Below, one piece after another: positions 63,901-64,000 of a stretch of 64,000 bases of DNA (position 1 is the stretch's first letter; the number at the start of each line of letters is the position of its first letter). The notes under the pieces are model-generated. The model was not told where the DNA came from, did not search any database, and saw only the letters and a program-made list of their open reading frames with translations. The stretch covers positions 500,064 to 564,063 of the forward strand of contig JAGDZD010000004.1 of the NCBI GenBank assembly GCA_049116315.1. Direction: 5' to 3'. Both the position numbers and the translations under genes were made by a program. This stretch comes from Thalassobius sp049116315. Its GTDB lineage: Bacteria > Pseudomonadota > Alphaproteobacteria > Rhodobacterales > Rhodobacteraceae.

Positions 63901-64000
63901 ATGCCCTTGAATGCTGCACCCGACGTGGTGGAAACGAACAACAAAACGCTGCTAACCGGGAACCTATTGCTCGATAATGGCAATGGTGCCGATACGGGTG
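63901..64000 (+). CDS. Start of a repeat-adhesin-like protein (cut by window edge)
   Basis: From ATG 63901, which directly follows an in-frame TAA, 33 codons are open to the window edge. They encode a start ending in DVVETNNKTLLTGNLLLDNG and then NGADTG. This resembles the repeated DxVxTxExTxxxGNVLxDNGNG units of VCBS/cadherin-like domains in large bacterial surface proteins. No ribosome-binding site is evident, so it could also be an internal fragment of a broken gene. Confidence 0.5.
   Translation, partial: MPLNAAPDVVETNNKTLLTGNLLLDNGNGADTG

Overview
This 64 kb window has the gene content of a marine Roseobacter-group alphaproteobacterium (Rhodobacterales). The pointers are a circularly permuted two-piece tmRNA with the tag ANDNRAPVAMAA, an alphaproteobacterial SspB, acrylyl-CoA reductase AcuI, a cfa-trgA-trgB operon, the DUF1476 zeta subunit of the ATP synthase, an RNase E with a long acidic insert, and a Bmt/corrinoid/DUF1638 methyltransferase cluster. 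All assignments come from reading the sequence; no database search was run, and the genus cannot be fixed. There are no rRNA genes, no convincing tRNA, no CRISPR array and no recognisable insertion sequence.

Layout. 0-4.4 kb (minus strand): the cfa-trgA-trgB operon (trgB runs off the left edge), acuI with its own terminator, and a DinB-like protein. 4.5-6.0 kb: a FadR-type GntR regulator whose start codon lies in the second of two exact 18-bp repeats, then a DUF1287 protein. 6.1-8.5 kb: tmRNA, chromate transporter, SspB. 8.6-11.1 kb: a LysR regulator divergent from an exported haloalkane-dehalogenase-like enzyme and an SRPBCC protein, apparently an accessory block. 11.2-13.8 kb: fumC and four small proteins, one too short for routine ORF calling. 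13.8-17.2 kb: P450 overlapping a membrane alpha/beta hydrolase, then CcdA. 17.3-24.8 kb: RNase E, a HAD phosphatase, and DctB/DctD in which the DctD lacks the sigma-54 contact motif. 24.8-26.6 kb: purQ, purS, purC.

27.0-31.8 kb holds the ATPase zeta subunit, a Bmt-type homocysteine methyltransferase, an SH3-like envelope protein, a PA0069-type radical SAM protein, a corrinoid protein and a DUF1638 protein. The methyltransferase, corrinoid and DUF1638 genes look like parts of a split cobalamin-dependent methionine synthase, and MetY at 46.3-47.6 kb could supply homocysteine. 32-36 kb: SufE, a lipoprotein, RNase D, purN-purM. 36-40.6 kb: a soluble PAS chemoreceptor, an acetaldehyde-type dehydrogenase and a GAF/Fis regulator without an AAA+ domain, with a perfect palindrome between the last two.

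41-54.7 kb is mixed metabolic and stress content: PPOX-type flavoprotein, amine oxidase, ChrR-like cupin, pentapeptide protein, LysR/DoxX pair, MetY, an oxidoreductase, an SRPBCC/YafY pair, a Tat-exported multicopper oxidase homologue whose type 1 copper Cys is Ser, an alpha/beta hydrolase with a divergent AraC regulator, and a GFA protein. From 54.7 kb the coding density falls. The region is dominated by a 1965-residue RTX protein with duplicated DUF4214 modules, flanked by poorly coding DNA. A second repeat-adhesin-like gene may begin at 63,901 and run off the right edge.
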